Source: Chryseobacterium vaccae (GTDB taxonomy: Bacteria; Bacteroidota; Bacteroidia; Flavobacteriales; Weeksellaceae). Taken from it: a stretch of DNA of 64,000 bases. The stretch covers positions 4,761,001 through 4,825,000 of the forward strand of contig NZ_VSWH01000001.1 of NCBI RefSeq assembly GCF_009602705.1, written 5' to 3'. A program made the position numbers and the translations under genes. Shown here one piece after another: positions 51,760 to 60,247 of this stretch; position 1 is the first letter of the stretch; each line of letters opens with the position of its first letter. Under the pieces are notes generated by a model. The model was given only the letters and a program-made list of their open reading frames with translations. It made no database searches and was not told where the DNA came from.

Positions 51760-52190
51760 TGAAAAGCAGATTTTTGTTGGAAATATTACATCTACGGAGT
51801 AGGTGAAAAAATAGCGCCCTTTAGTTTGTAAAAAGAAATTAAGTTTACAGAATTAAACCATTCACAAGAAACTTTGCGTAAACCTCAACAAAAAATATAT
51901 AAATCAAAAAGATCCGCGTCATCTGCCCGATCTGCGAGCGTAAGAAATTCTCTTGCAGATTTGCAGATGTTTGCGTGATAAATTAAAACGTTATCGGTTT
52001 TCAAAAACTATGATGTTTGTAACTATATTTTCCATTCAGAATCCCAAATATTTTATAAATTAAGCAGAATTCTGCTTTAAAAATCGCAAATTTGCAGAAG
52101 CAATTTTTCAGAAATTTCTAATGATACAATGGAGAATTGCCAGAGAGAAAATATTGTCATATTTTAGTCAGCAATCAAGTAGAATAATTA
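51760..52190. other. 431-bp intergenic region after the graspetide cluster
   Basis: No gene, exporter or immunity gene seen. It contains a dispersed CCGCGTCATCTGCC repeat copy at 51910-51939 and AT-rich sequence with TTTGCGTAAACC. The SDR gene at 52191 has no clear link to the cluster. Confidence 0.65.
51910..51939 (+). repeat. Dispersed intergenic repeat, copy 1
   Basis: The 30-bp word AGATCCGCGTCATCTGCCCG... has a second, inverted copy at 56397-56426 with about 26 of 30 bases identical. The family (ATCTGCGTCATCTGC, CTGCGAGA) looks like a REP-type non-coding element. Confidence 0.6.
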
Positions 52191-53204
52191 ATGGTTTTTG
52201 TAACGGGTGCAACCGGAATCCTGGGAAGGATCATCGTTTTAGAGCTTCTTAAAAAGGGAAGAAACGTACGAGCTTCCAAAAGACCGGGCAGCAATTTAAA
52301 CGATGTAAGACATTCTTACAGTTTTTATACGGAAGATCCTGAAGGCTTTTTCAATAAGATTGAGTGGGTGGATGTAGATTTTGATGATCAGGATTCCCTG
52401 CAGGATGCATTGAAGGACATAGATGAGGTCTATCATTGTGCCGCAAAAGTAGGATTTGATCCGAAAGACGATAAAGAAATGTACCATACCAATGTAAAAG
52501 GTACAGAAAACCTGCTGTATGCGTGTGAGGGTTCGGAAGTCAGAAAATTCCTGCATGTGAGCACAATTGCTGTTTTAGATACATACAATGAAAAAGGAGA
52601 GCTGGATGAAAGTTCAGATTTCAATCCCAAAGAAGAGCATTCCGCTTATGGAATTTCCAAACATCTTGCTGAAATGGAAGTGTGGAGAGCATCCGCAGAA
52701 GGTTTGAATACCGTGATCGTAAATCCCGGAATGATCATAGGGAGCGGGAACTGGGGACAGAGCAGCGGGGATATTTTTCCTACTTTTGAAAAAAACAGCT
52801 TTACATTTTCCGGAGGAACCAGTTATGTGGATGTAAGAGATGCAGCTAAAATTTCTATAGAATTGATGGATAGAAATGTTTTCGGAGAGCGCTTTATCCT
52901 TATTTCTGACAATAAAAGATATGCTGATCTTGGAAAACAGATCAGATCAAAACTGGGACTCAAAGAAGCCAGAATTCTTACAAGATCCCAGCTGAATATC
53001 GGAAGGGCTGCCAATATTCTATTCGGATGGCTTATTCCCAAACTGAGAATGATTACCAGATCAAACATAGAATCGATCTCATCCCTCAATACCATTTCCA
53101 ATCAAAAAATTAAAGACAGGCTGGATTATCAGTTTATTTCTGTAGAAGAAAGTATTGATTTCCATCTTAAAAATTATATTAACGACAAAAAGCTGACTCA
53201 ATGA
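52191..53204 (+). CDS. Extended SDR (NAD-dependent epimerase/dehydratase)
   Basis: A 337-residue extended short-chain dehydrogenase/reductase. Cofactor motif TGATGILGRIIVLELLKKG (T-G-x-x-G-x-x-G), a Thr-like active-site strand HVSTIAVL, the Y-x-x-x-K motif in AYGISKHLAE (Tyr and Lys) and NPGMIIGSG. Resembles 3-beta-HSD/dihydroflavonol-reductase-type SDRs. It overlaps the acyl-CoA ligase gene by 4 bp, so both likely act in one lipid or terpenoid pathway; the substrate is unknown. Confidence 0.85.
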   Translation: MVFVTGATGILGRIIVLELLKKGRNVRASKRPGSNLNDVRHSYSFYTEDPEGFFNKIEWVDVDFDDQDSLQDALKDIDEVYHCAAKVGFDPKDDKEMYHTNVKGTENLLYACEGSEVRKFLHVSTIAVLDTYNEKGELDESSDFNPKEEHSAYGISKHLAEMEVWRASAEGLNTVIVNPGMIIGSGNWGQSSGDIFPTFEKNSFTFSGGTSYVDVRDAAKISIELMDRNVFGERFILISDNKRYADLGKQIRSKLGLKEARILTRSQLNIGRAANILFGWLIPKLRMITRSNIESISSLNTISNQKIKDRLDYQFISVEESIDFHLKNYINDKKLTQ

Positions 53205-54970
53205 ATCTTGCAGAGGCAATTATCCTTAAAAATGTAGAAAAACATCCTGTAAAATCGGCAATCGGCTTTAAAAAGAAAGAAGAAAACTGGAAAGAGCTGA
53301 GCTGGAAAAAGCTCGGTGAAATCGTTTTTAAAACAGCTAATGCACTGAAAAATGCCGGGATTCAGGAGAATGACAGAGTGGCTATTTATTCAGACAACTC
53401 TTCTGAATGGATGATCTTTGATCTTGCTTCAATGGCGATTGGTGCTGTTACCGTTCCTGTTTATTCCACCAATAATGCCGAACAGGCAGAATATATCATC
53501 AACGATTCCGGAGCTAAAGCTGTTCTCACGGGAAATCAGGCTCAGTATGATGCGTGTCTGGAACTGCTTCAGAAAGAAAATAACAGCCTTGAAACTATTA
53601 TTGTATCCAAAAAAGCGGTGTGGATCAAAAAAGAATTCAACAGTTTTTACCTTGAAGACTTTATTGCTAAAACCTCACCTAAACTGGAGATCTGCAAGAA
53701 GGAGTATGATGATACGGCTACGCTGATCTATACTTCGGGAACTACCGGAACGCCAAAAGGAGTTATGCTTACCCACGGAAATTTTATTAAAGCTTTTGAT
53801 TCTCATTTTGAATTCTTTAAATTTAAAAACTTTGAGGAAGAGCTGTCTTTGGCATTTCTTCCGCTGAGCCACGTTTTTGAGAGAAGCTGGAGTTTACTTT
53901 GTCTGTATGGAGGGGCAAGAGTGTATTTTCTTGAAGACCCAAAGAATATAGCAAAAGCACTGGAAGAAGTAAAACCGACGATGATGTGTGCAGTGCCGCG
54001 GTTCTTCCAGAAAGTATATGCCGGGGTGCTGGAAAAGGCAGAAGAAGGCGCTTCAATGAAAAAGAAAATTTTCGACTGGGCCCTGAAAACAGGATGGCAG
54101 ACCGCTGAATTGAGAAGAAATGAAAAACCAATTCCTTTTGGATTAAAACTGAAAGAGTCAGTGGCTGATGCTTTGGTTTTCAGTAAAATCAAGGAGAAAA
54201 TGGGTGGAAGACTTTGGTTTCTGCCATGCGGAGGAGCATCGCTTTCACCGGAAGTTACAAAATTCTTTGAATCAGTAGGTATTCACGTGACGGTAGGATA
54301 CGGATTGACTGAAACCACAGCAACCCTGACGCTTTTCCCTTTAACCCATTTTGAACATGCCACCAGCGGAAAACCGCTTCCGGGAGTGGAGATCCGTATC
54401 GGAGAAAGTGATGAGATTCAGGCAAAAGGAAACGGGATCATGAAAGGCTATTACAATAAGCCGGAAGAAACACAGAAAGTATTTACAGAAGACGGATGGT
54501 TTAAAACCGGGGATGCCGGGAAATTTGATGAAAAAGGGAACCTGATCATTACAGACAGGATCAAAGACTTGATGAAAACATCAAACGGTAAATACATCGC
54601 TCCGCAGCAGATTGAAAACCTTCTGACGAACAATAATTTTATCCAGCAGATCATGCTGGTTGCAGAAGGAAGACAATTTGTTTCCGCCCTGATTGTTCCG
54701 AATTTTGAATTCCTTCAGGATTATATGAAGAAAAACAATATTCCGTTCAGCAGCTGGGAGGAAGCAGTGAAAAATGATAAAATCAACAGCCTTTATAAAG
54801 AAAAGCTTAAAGAATTGCAAAGTCATCTGGCGGATTTCGAAAAGGTGAAAAAATTTACTTTAATGCCGGCAGAATTTGACATCAATACCGGAGAAATTAC
54901 TCCTACCCTAAAAGTCAAAAGAAATGTAGTGCTTAAAAAATACGCAGATATTATAGAAAAAATGTATTAA
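53201..54970 (+). CDS. Long-chain fatty acid-CoA ligase (AMP-forming)
   Basis: A 589-residue ANL-superfamily acyl-CoA synthetase (FadD15/FACL-like). AMP-binding motif IYTSGTTGTPKGVMLTHGN (P-loop), YGLTETTATLTLFP and the hinge TGDAGKFDEKGNLIITDR are all present, and the lid motif IKDLMKTSNGKYIAPQQIEN gives the conserved Lys region. Activates fatty acids for CoA-dependent metabolism. It forms an operon with the SDR gene. Confidence 0.92.
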   Translation: MNLAEAIILKNVEKHPVKSAIGFKKKEENWKELSWKKLGEIVFKTANALKNAGIQENDRVAIYSDNSSEWMIFDLASMAIGAVTVPVYSTNNAEQAEYIINDSGAKAVLTGNQAQYDACLELLQKENNSLETIIVSKKAVWIKKEFNSFYLEDFIAKTSPKLEICKKEYDDTATLIYTSGTTGTPKGVMLTHGNFIKAFDSHFEFFKFKNFEEELSLAFLPLSHVFERSWSLLCLYGGARVYFLEDPKNIAKALEEVKPTMMCAVPRFFQKVYAGVLEKAEEGASMKKKIFDWALKTGWQTAELRRNEKPIPFGLKLKESVADALVFSKIKEKMGGRLWFLPCGGASLSPEVTKFFESVGIHVTVGYGLTETTATLTLFPLTHFEHATSGKPLPGVEIRIGESDEIQAKGNGIMKGYYNKPEETQKVFTEDGWFKTGDAGKFDEKGNLIITDRIKDLMKTSNGKYIAPQQIENLLTNNNFIQQIMLVAEGRQFVSALIVPNFEFLQDYMKKNNIPFSSWEEAVKNDKINSLYKEKLKELQSHLADFEKVKKFTLMPAEFDINTGEITPTLKVKRNVVLKKYADIIEKMY

Positions 54971-55130
54971 TAATAAAACAGGCGGAGTCCTAAAGAGTAA
55001 ATGTAAAAGCTAAAAATTTTAATTTTTATAACTTAAGTGACCTTAGATATACAGTTCGCTGGTAACTTAAAAAACTTAAGTGTTAAAAAAGCTTTTTAAG
55101 ATAACAATGTTTTATCATTTAAATCAGATT

Positions 55131-56189
55131 ATGACAACACAAGAATTTCTGGGAAAACAGGATTTTACCATACATACACAAACGGTTTCAGAGAGCTGCC
55201 CGTCCAATATTGCCCTGATCAAGTACTGGGGGAAATACGAGAATCAAATACCGGCTAATCCCAGTATCAGTTATACATTGAATCATTGTAAGACCAATAC
55301 TTCAATGGAATTTCAGGCAGGTGAGCCTTTCTCTGTACAGACCTTTCTGGCGGGAAATGAAGAACTGAAATTTGCAGAAAAAATAGAAAAATATTTCAGG
55401 AATATTGAACAGTATCTTCCATGGATTCTGAAAGGAAAATACATCATCAGAACAGAAAATACATTTCCTCACAGTTCAGGAATTGCGAGTTCTGCTTCAG
55501 GATTCGGAGCGATTGCAAAATGTCTGATGAAGTTGGATGAAACTTTTTCCGGAGCATTTTCTGAAGAAGAATCTTTGAAAAAAGCTTCTTTTCTGGCTCG
55601 TTTAGGAAGTGGAAGTGCCTGCCGAAGCCTGTATAACGGACTTGTTGTATGGGGAACTTCTGATGAGGTAAACGGAAGCTCGGATCTGTTTGCTGTAAAA
55701 TACCCGGATAGTGATATTCATGACACATTTAAAAACTTCAACGACTGGGTTCTGTTGATCCATGAAGGGCAGAAGAGTGTTTCTTCAACAGTAGGACATG
55801 GGCTGATGAAAACCAACCCTTACGCTGAAAGAAGATTTCAGGAAGCCAGAGAAAACTTTGTTCCCATGAAGGAAATCCTGAAAAGTGGAAACATGGAGCA
55901 GTTTATCAAATTGGTAGAACATGAAGCGCTTACCCTTCATGCGATGATGATGATGAGTGATCCTGCCTTTATCCTGATGAAAACCGGAACGCTTGAAGTC
56001 ATCAATAAAATCTGGGATTTCAGAAGAGAAACCGGTCTGCATTTATTCTTTACACTGGATGCAGGAGCCAACGTACATCTATTATTCCCGAATGACGGCT
56101 CGGAAGAAAAGATCAAAATATTTATAGAAGAAGAACTGTTACAGCATACCCAAAAAAATGGAGTAGTGAAGGATATAATGAAGTTTTAA
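55131..56189 (+). CDS. mvaD: Diphosphomevalonate decarboxylase
   Basis: About 352 residues of GHMP-kinase fold; it decarboxylates mevalonate diphosphate to isopentenyl diphosphate in the mevalonate pathway, which flavobacteria use. SCPSNIALIKYWGKYENQIPANPSISYTLNHCKTNTSM is the family N-terminus, and HSSGIASSASGFGA is the ATP-binding loop. I chose the ATG at 55131 (MTTQEFLGK); a longer frame from 55080 adds an unsupported hydrophobic end. Links to isoprenoid supply for polyprenyl synthetase at 61494. Confidence 0.92.
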   Translation: MTTQEFLGKQDFTIHTQTVSESCPSNIALIKYWGKYENQIPANPSISYTLNHCKTNTSMEFQAGEPFSVQTFLAGNEELKFAEKIEKYFRNIEQYLPWILKGKYIIRTENTFPHSSGIASSASGFGAIAKCLMKLDETFSGAFSEEESLKKASFLARLGSGSACRSLYNGLVVWGTSDEVNGSSDLFAVKYPDSDIHDTFKNFNDWVLLIHEGQKSVSSTVGHGLMKTNPYAERRFQEARENFVPMKEILKSGNMEQFIKLVEHEALTLHAMMMMSDPAFILMKTGTLEVINKIWDFRRETGLHLFFTLDAGANVHLLFPNDGSEEKIKIFIEEELLQHTQKNGVVKDIMKF

Positions 56190-56214
56190 CCGAAAAATCA
56201 TAAACCCAATATTT

Positions 56215-56251
56215 AAAATCAGCAGAAAATCACTTTTCTGCTGATTTTTTT
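56215..56251 (+). terminator. Terminator of mvaD
   Basis: A 15-bp stem AAAATCAGCAGAAAA / TTTTCTGCTGATTTT (56215-56229 and 56234-56248) with a TCAC loop, continuing into T residues. Confidence 0.85.
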
Positions 56252-56396
56252 GAATAAAATGTGCTTAAAAAGCATGTCTTTTTGATTAATATGTCGGGAG
56301 GAATTAAACTTTCTTAATATCTTTTGAAAAATGCAGCCACCAACCTATAAGGTTTTTATTACCATGTAAACAACTGTAAACCTGTTAAATGTTTTT

Positions 56397-56426
56397 TCTC
56401 GCAGATTTGGCAGATGACACAGATCT
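56397..56426 (-). repeat. Dispersed intergenic repeat, copy 2
   Basis: Inverted copy of the repeat at 51910-51939; reads AGATCTGTGTCATCTGCC... on the minus strand. Flanked by ACAGATTACACGGATTTCCC-like words typical of the same family. Confidence 0.6.
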
Positions 56427-56572
56427 TTTTCTGGGAAATCCGTGTAATCTGTGGGAACCTTTTTTTAGTAAGGGTGAGAATTATTTGCAGAAAATCTTGG
56501 ATTTTGTTATGCCTTAAAAGTGTAATAACAGGCCAAAACCCTTGCGTCTTGGTGTTTTCCAACCATTAATCC

Positions 56573-57238
56573 TTATAAAAAGGGTGCATTCAGAAAATCA
56601 TTAAAAGGCTTCATTACTTTAAATATCTTTGCCAGGTTTTTTACAGCGCTTTTATTTAAAACATCTTCATCCTTCAGAGAATATACAACGATGTAATTTT
56701 TAAGCTTTAAATATTCCGCCATTGGATCTTCCTTTTCAAATCCCTGAGGAACCTTTTTCAGTTTATCATCCTGATCCAGTTCAGGGAAATGTTTTTTAAA
56801 TTCTTTATTATGGAGGATCTTCAGGAAATCTTCGCCGTATAAAGAAATTTCTTTTCGTACCTCTTTAAGAACAGATGACTCAGGCATATAGATTCCTCCG
56901 GCTAAAAAGGATTTGCCGGGTTCAAGATGAAGATAATATCCTCCTTTCTGGCTCCCTTTTCCCATTCCTAACGAAGCCCCAAAATTAGTCTTATAAGGAG
57001 CTTTGTCTTTAGAAAAACGGGTGTCTCTGTAAATACGGAACAAGGATTTTTTAGCATCAATTTTACCAAGTTCTTCATCAAATCCGGACATTTCTTTGAT
57101 CAGTTCATCAAGAAAATCAACAACATTTCCCTGGGATTCGGTATAAAGGTTTTTATTTTCATTAAACCATTCGCGGTTGTTATTTTTCGTTAATTTATTT
57201 AAAAAATCAAATGTTTGGGGAGAAATGCTGACTGACAT
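56573..57238 (-). CDS. DUF2461 domain protein
   Basis: A 221-residue protein of the TIGR02453/DUF2461 family: FLNKLTKNNNREWFNENKNLY near the start, FRIYRDTRFSKDKAPYKTNFGA, KGGYYLHLEPGKSFLAGGIYMPE and a lysine-rich C-terminal part. The family is widespread in Bacteroidota and other bacteria; function unknown. Confidence 0.92.
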   Translation of the reverse strand: MSVSISPQTFDFLNKLTKNNNREWFNENKNLYTESQGNVVDFLDELIKEMSGFDEELGKIDAKKSLFRIYRDTRFSKDKAPYKTNFGASLGMGKGSQKGGYYLHLEPGKSFLAGGIYMPESSVLKEVRKEISLYGEDFLKILHNKEFKKHFPELDQDDKLKKVPQGFEKEDPMAEYLKLKNYIVVYSLKDEDVLNKSAVKNLAKIFKVMKPFNDFLNAPFL

Positions 57239-57284
57239 ATTTTTGGATTTAATTTATCGTTGTTTTACCCAAATTTACATAAAA

Positions 57285-57371
57285 CTATTCATATCTCAAT
57301 GCTTCAGGAAGATCGGGATTGGAAGCTTTTAATACAGAATAAAACAAAGAAAATACTTTGGCGACGGTACA
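57285..57371 (-). pseudogene. Remnant of an FtsX/MacB-type permease C-terminus
   Basis: Reading leftward between two stop codons gives CTVAKVFSFLYSVLKA followed by SNPDLPEALRYE and TAG. The ending (N-P-x-x-x-A-L-R-Y-E) is the conserved C-terminus of FtsX/MacB-type ABC permeases in Bacteroidota. Only about 28 residues remain and no start codon is near, so it is a decayed fragment. Confidence 0.42.
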
Positions 57372-57711
57372 TCATCAGAAAAACAGTATGGAAATTTTTT
57401 TTCTTTACTTTCTGGTGTTAAAACAGACGCTGAGCTGCCGGATAAGAGGTTGTTTATGCAAATATTTCAAACGCCGGAAACAAGGGAATTGAAAAGAAAA
57501 ATTTGCGTTTCATGGTCCTATTTTTGAAAATTCATAAATAATCCAGAAAAAATCAATCCAATTTAATAAAAAAAATAATGTTTAACATGTTTTTAATTAA
57601 AGTCTTCTTTTTTTAGATTTAATTTTTTAAAAATTAAAAATATATTAAAAGATTCTGAATTTAAGTTTAGATATTTAAAACTTTATTCAAAAACAAATCA
57701 AATATTTATTG

Positions 57712-57719
57712 TATCTTTG
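57712..57719 (+). promoter_or_regulatory. -7 box of the DEAD-box helicase gene
   Basis: TATCTTTG is an exact TAnnTTTG box 20 bp before the start codon, followed by GCAAAAATTTT. The -33 region is AT-rich without a clear TTG. Confidence 0.5.
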
Positions 57720-57739
57720 CAAAAATTTTAAAATATTTA

Positions 57740-59437
57740 ATGAATTTATTTACGGAGACCAATTTAAGTCCTGACATCCTTAAGGCAATTGGCGAACTGG
57801 GCTATGAGAGCCCGACAGAAATCCAAAAACAGACTATCCCTTTTATTCTTTCAGATATTCGCGATTTGATCGCACTTGCGCAGACAGGGACAGGCAAAAC
57901 AGCAGCGTTTTCGCTTCCGATTTTGGATATGATTGACGATACGAGTCGCAAAATCCAATTATTGGTGCTTTGTCCGACACGGGAATTATGTCTTCAGATT
58001 TCTAAAGACATAAAAAATTACTCCAAGTACATGAAAGACATCAAAACCACAGCGGTTTACGGTGGAAGCAGTATTATGGATCAGATTCGTTCTTTAAAGG
58101 ATAAACCACAGATTATTGTGGGAACTCCGGGAAGAGTAATCGACCTTATCAACAGAAAAGCACTTGATTTTTCTGCTATTCATTGGCTGGTTTTAGATGA
58201 AGCTGATGAAATGCTGTCAATGGGTTTCAAAGATGAGTTGGAAACAATTTTAAGTGAAACACCGGAAACTAAGCAGACTTTCTTATTCTCGGCTACGATG
58301 AATAAAGAAGTGGAGAGAATTTCTAAAAACTATCTTACTAATCCACACCGTATTTCTGTAGGTTCTATTAACGAGGTTAAAAAGAACATTAAGCATGAAT
58401 ATTATGTTGTAGGATACCGTCAGAAAAAAGAAGCTCTTAAGAGATTAATTGATGCCAACCCTAACCAGTATTCTATTCTTTTCTGCAGAACAAGAATGGA
58501 GACTCAGGAGGTTGCCGATTTCTTAATGCAGAACGGATATGCAGCAGATGCCCTTCACGGAGATCTTTCCCAGGCACAGAGAGATACAGTAATGAAGAAA
58601 TTCAGACTGAAAAATATTGATATTCTTGTAGCGACAGACGTAGCAGCAAGAGGACTTGATGTAAACTCTTTAACACACGTTATCCATTATTCTTTACCAG
58701 ATGATCCGGAAGTATTCGTTCACAGAAGCGGAAGAACCGGTAGAGCAGGGAAAGATGGGGTTTCTATGGCATTGATCAAGCCTGAAGAAAGCAGAAAACT
58801 GAAGCAAATTAAATCTGCAACGAAAATTGAAATCGTTGAGAAAACAATACCAACCGGTAATGATATCATCAAAGCTCAGGTAGGTGGTGTTTTTGAAAAG
58901 TTATTTACAGAACACGAAGAAGATATTTTCGAGTTTGATGACAGCTTAATTCCGGATCTGAGTGCATTCTCTAAAGAGGAATTAGTACACAAGTTATTAC
59001 AGTTCCAGCTGAAAGATCTTGCTCTTTATTACAAAGATAAACATGACCTTGTTGAACAGAAACTGAGCAGCAGAGATGATGATTATTCAAGAAGAGACAG
59101 AGGACGCGATAGAGATCGTGACAGAGGAAGAGACCGTGACAGAGGAAGCAGAGATAGCAGAGACCGTGGCGGAAAACCTAGAAGAAAAGATGAAAACATG
59201 GTAAGATTCTTCTTCAACTTAGGGAAAAAAGATCACCTGAAAAAACTTGATGTATTAGATATCATCAATAAAGCTACCGCTGGAAAAAGCAAAAAAAGAG
59301 CTGAAATCGGTGACATTGAAATCCTGGAGAAATTCTCTTTCTTTGAAGTTGAAAAATCATTCAAAGACAATGTGATGAGCAATATTCCTTCAATGAAATT
59401 TAAAGGAAAAGAAATGAGAGCTGAAGTAGCAAACTAA
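57740..59437 (+). CDS. DEAD-box RNA helicase with DbpA-like RNA-binding domain
   Basis: A 565-residue DEAD-box helicase. Q motif YESPTEIQKQTIP; motif I AQTGTGKTAAF; Ia PTREL; II DEADEML; III SATM; VI HRSGRTGRAG. Then a low-complexity stretch SRRDRGRDRDRDRGRDRDRG with many RD/RG dipeptides (59085-59175), then a DbpA-like RRM (RFFFNLGKKDHLKKLDVLD, ending FKGKEMRAEVAN). Acts in ribosome assembly or cold-shock RNA remodelling. Start ATG at 57740. Confidence 0.93.
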   Translation: MNLFTETNLSPDILKAIGELGYESPTEIQKQTIPFILSDIRDLIALAQTGTGKTAAFSLPILDMIDDTSRKIQLLVLCPTRELCLQISKDIKNYSKYMKDIKTTAVYGGSSIMDQIRSLKDKPQIIVGTPGRVIDLINRKALDFSAIHWLVLDEADEMLSMGFKDELETILSETPETKQTFLFSATMNKEVERISKNYLTNPHRISVGSINEVKKNIKHEYYVVGYRQKKEALKRLIDANPNQYSILFCRTRMETQEVADFLMQNGYAADALHGDLSQAQRDTVMKKFRLKNIDILVATDVAARGLDVNSLTHVIHYSLPDDPEVFVHRSGRTGRAGKDGVSMALIKPEESRKLKQIKSATKIEIVEKTIPTGNDIIKAQVGGVFEKLFTEHEEDIFEFDDSLIPDLSAFSKEELVHKLLQFQLKDLALYYKDKHDLVEQKLSSRDDDYSRRDRGRDRDRDRGRDRDRGSRDSRDRGGKPRRKDENMVRFFFNLGKKDHLKKLDVLDIINKATAGKSKKRAEIGDIEILEKFSFFEVEKSFKDNVMSNIPSMKFKGKEMRAEVAN

Positions 59438-59455
59438 AGCACTTTAAAATCATAT

Positions 59456-59483
59456 AAAACCGGCCTTACAGCCGGTTTTTTTA
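59456..59483 (+). terminator. Terminator after the DEAD-box helicase
   Basis: AAAACCGGC / GCCGGTTTT stem (9 bp) around CTTACA, followed by TTTT. Confidence 0.85.
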
Positions 59484-59588
59484 TTTGATAATCAGAGGTT
59501 AATCGAATGTTAACAAAACTTAATGTCATATTGTTTCAGGTACAATCCTTTTTTAAGAAATTTGCACACGAATTATAAATACTTAAAA

Positions 59589-60227
59589 ATGGGAATTGGT
59601 AATATTTTCCACGCTTTTCAACCAAAAGATAAAATTTTCTTTGTACTTTTTGAAAAAGTAACTGAAAACCTAGTTGCAATGTCTGAAGACTTTAACAACG
59701 GTATCAAAGATTTCGATCTTAATGACGATACAATGTTGAAGAAAATGAGCGACTATGAACACAAAAATGATGAACTTACCCACGAGATCTTCGTTGAACT
59801 AGGAAAAAACTTCATTACACCGTTTGACCGTGAAGATATCCACACCCTGGCTACCGGTCTTGATGATATTGCCGATTATATCTACGCTTCCACCAAATAC
59901 ATTTTCTTATATAAATCTCCTGAGATGAAAGCGTATTCTGATTTCTCCCTGCTGATTCACAAAGCATGTCTTGAAATCCAGAACGCCATGAAGAACCTTA
60001 AAGGCTTCAAAAACATGGATCAGGTAAAAGAGGCTTGTATCAAAGTAAACTCTATCGAGAACATCGCAGACGACCTTCTTTCCAACTCAATGGTGGAGCT
60101 GTTCGAAACAAACGATGCAATCAACATTATCAAAGTTTCATCAGTACTTAATTATCTTGAGGTAGTAACTGACAAAGCGGAGGATGTTGCCAACACGATT
60201 GAGAACATCATGATTAAATACGCCTAA
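59589..60227 (+). CDS. DUF47 family protein (PhoU-like partner of PiT)
   Basis: About 212 residues, all helical, matching the DUF47/PhoU-like family: MGIGNIFHAFQPKDKIFF start, FEKVTENLVAMSEDF, YEHKNDELTHEIFVELG (D/E-x-x-x-D metal pattern) and a late VVTDKAEDVANTIENIM. These proteins regulate or assist low-affinity phosphate (PiT) transport. I chose the ATG at 59589; 22 extra upstream codons are unsupported. Upstream of pitA-like gene by 20 bp. Confidence 0.9.
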   Translation: MGIGNIFHAFQPKDKIFFVLFEKVTENLVAMSEDFNNGIKDFDLNDDTMLKKMSDYEHKNDELTHEIFVELGKNFITPFDREDIHTLATGLDDIADYIYASTKYIFLYKSPEMKAYSDFSLLIHKACLEIQNAMKNLKGFKNMDQVKEACIKVNSIENIADDLLSNSMVELFETNDAINIIKVSSVLNYLEVVTDKAEDVANTIENIMIKYA

Positions 60228-60247
60228 AAACAATATAACTGACAGAA

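Larger units (their letters stand above)
56190..56572. other. 383-bp intergenic region between mvaD and the DUF2461 gene
   Basis: Convergent genes. It holds the mvaD terminator (56215-56251) and the second copy of the dispersed CGCAGAT repeat (56397-56426). No gene was seen. Confidence 0.65.
57239..57739. other. 501-bp intergenic region upstream of the DEAD-box helicase
   Basis: No intact gene. The left part holds a remnant of an ABC-transporter permease C-terminus (57285-57371, minus). The right 250 bp are very AT-rich and end in the helicase promoter. Long AT-rich 5' regions are common before cold-responsive DEAD-box genes. Confidence 0.6.

Noticed and set aside
52191..54970. The SDR/acyl-CoA ligase pair as tailoring enzymes of the graspetide cluster
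   Set aside because: They are separated by a 431-bp gap with a dispersed repeat and fit lipid metabolism better; no RiPP tailoring motif is visible.
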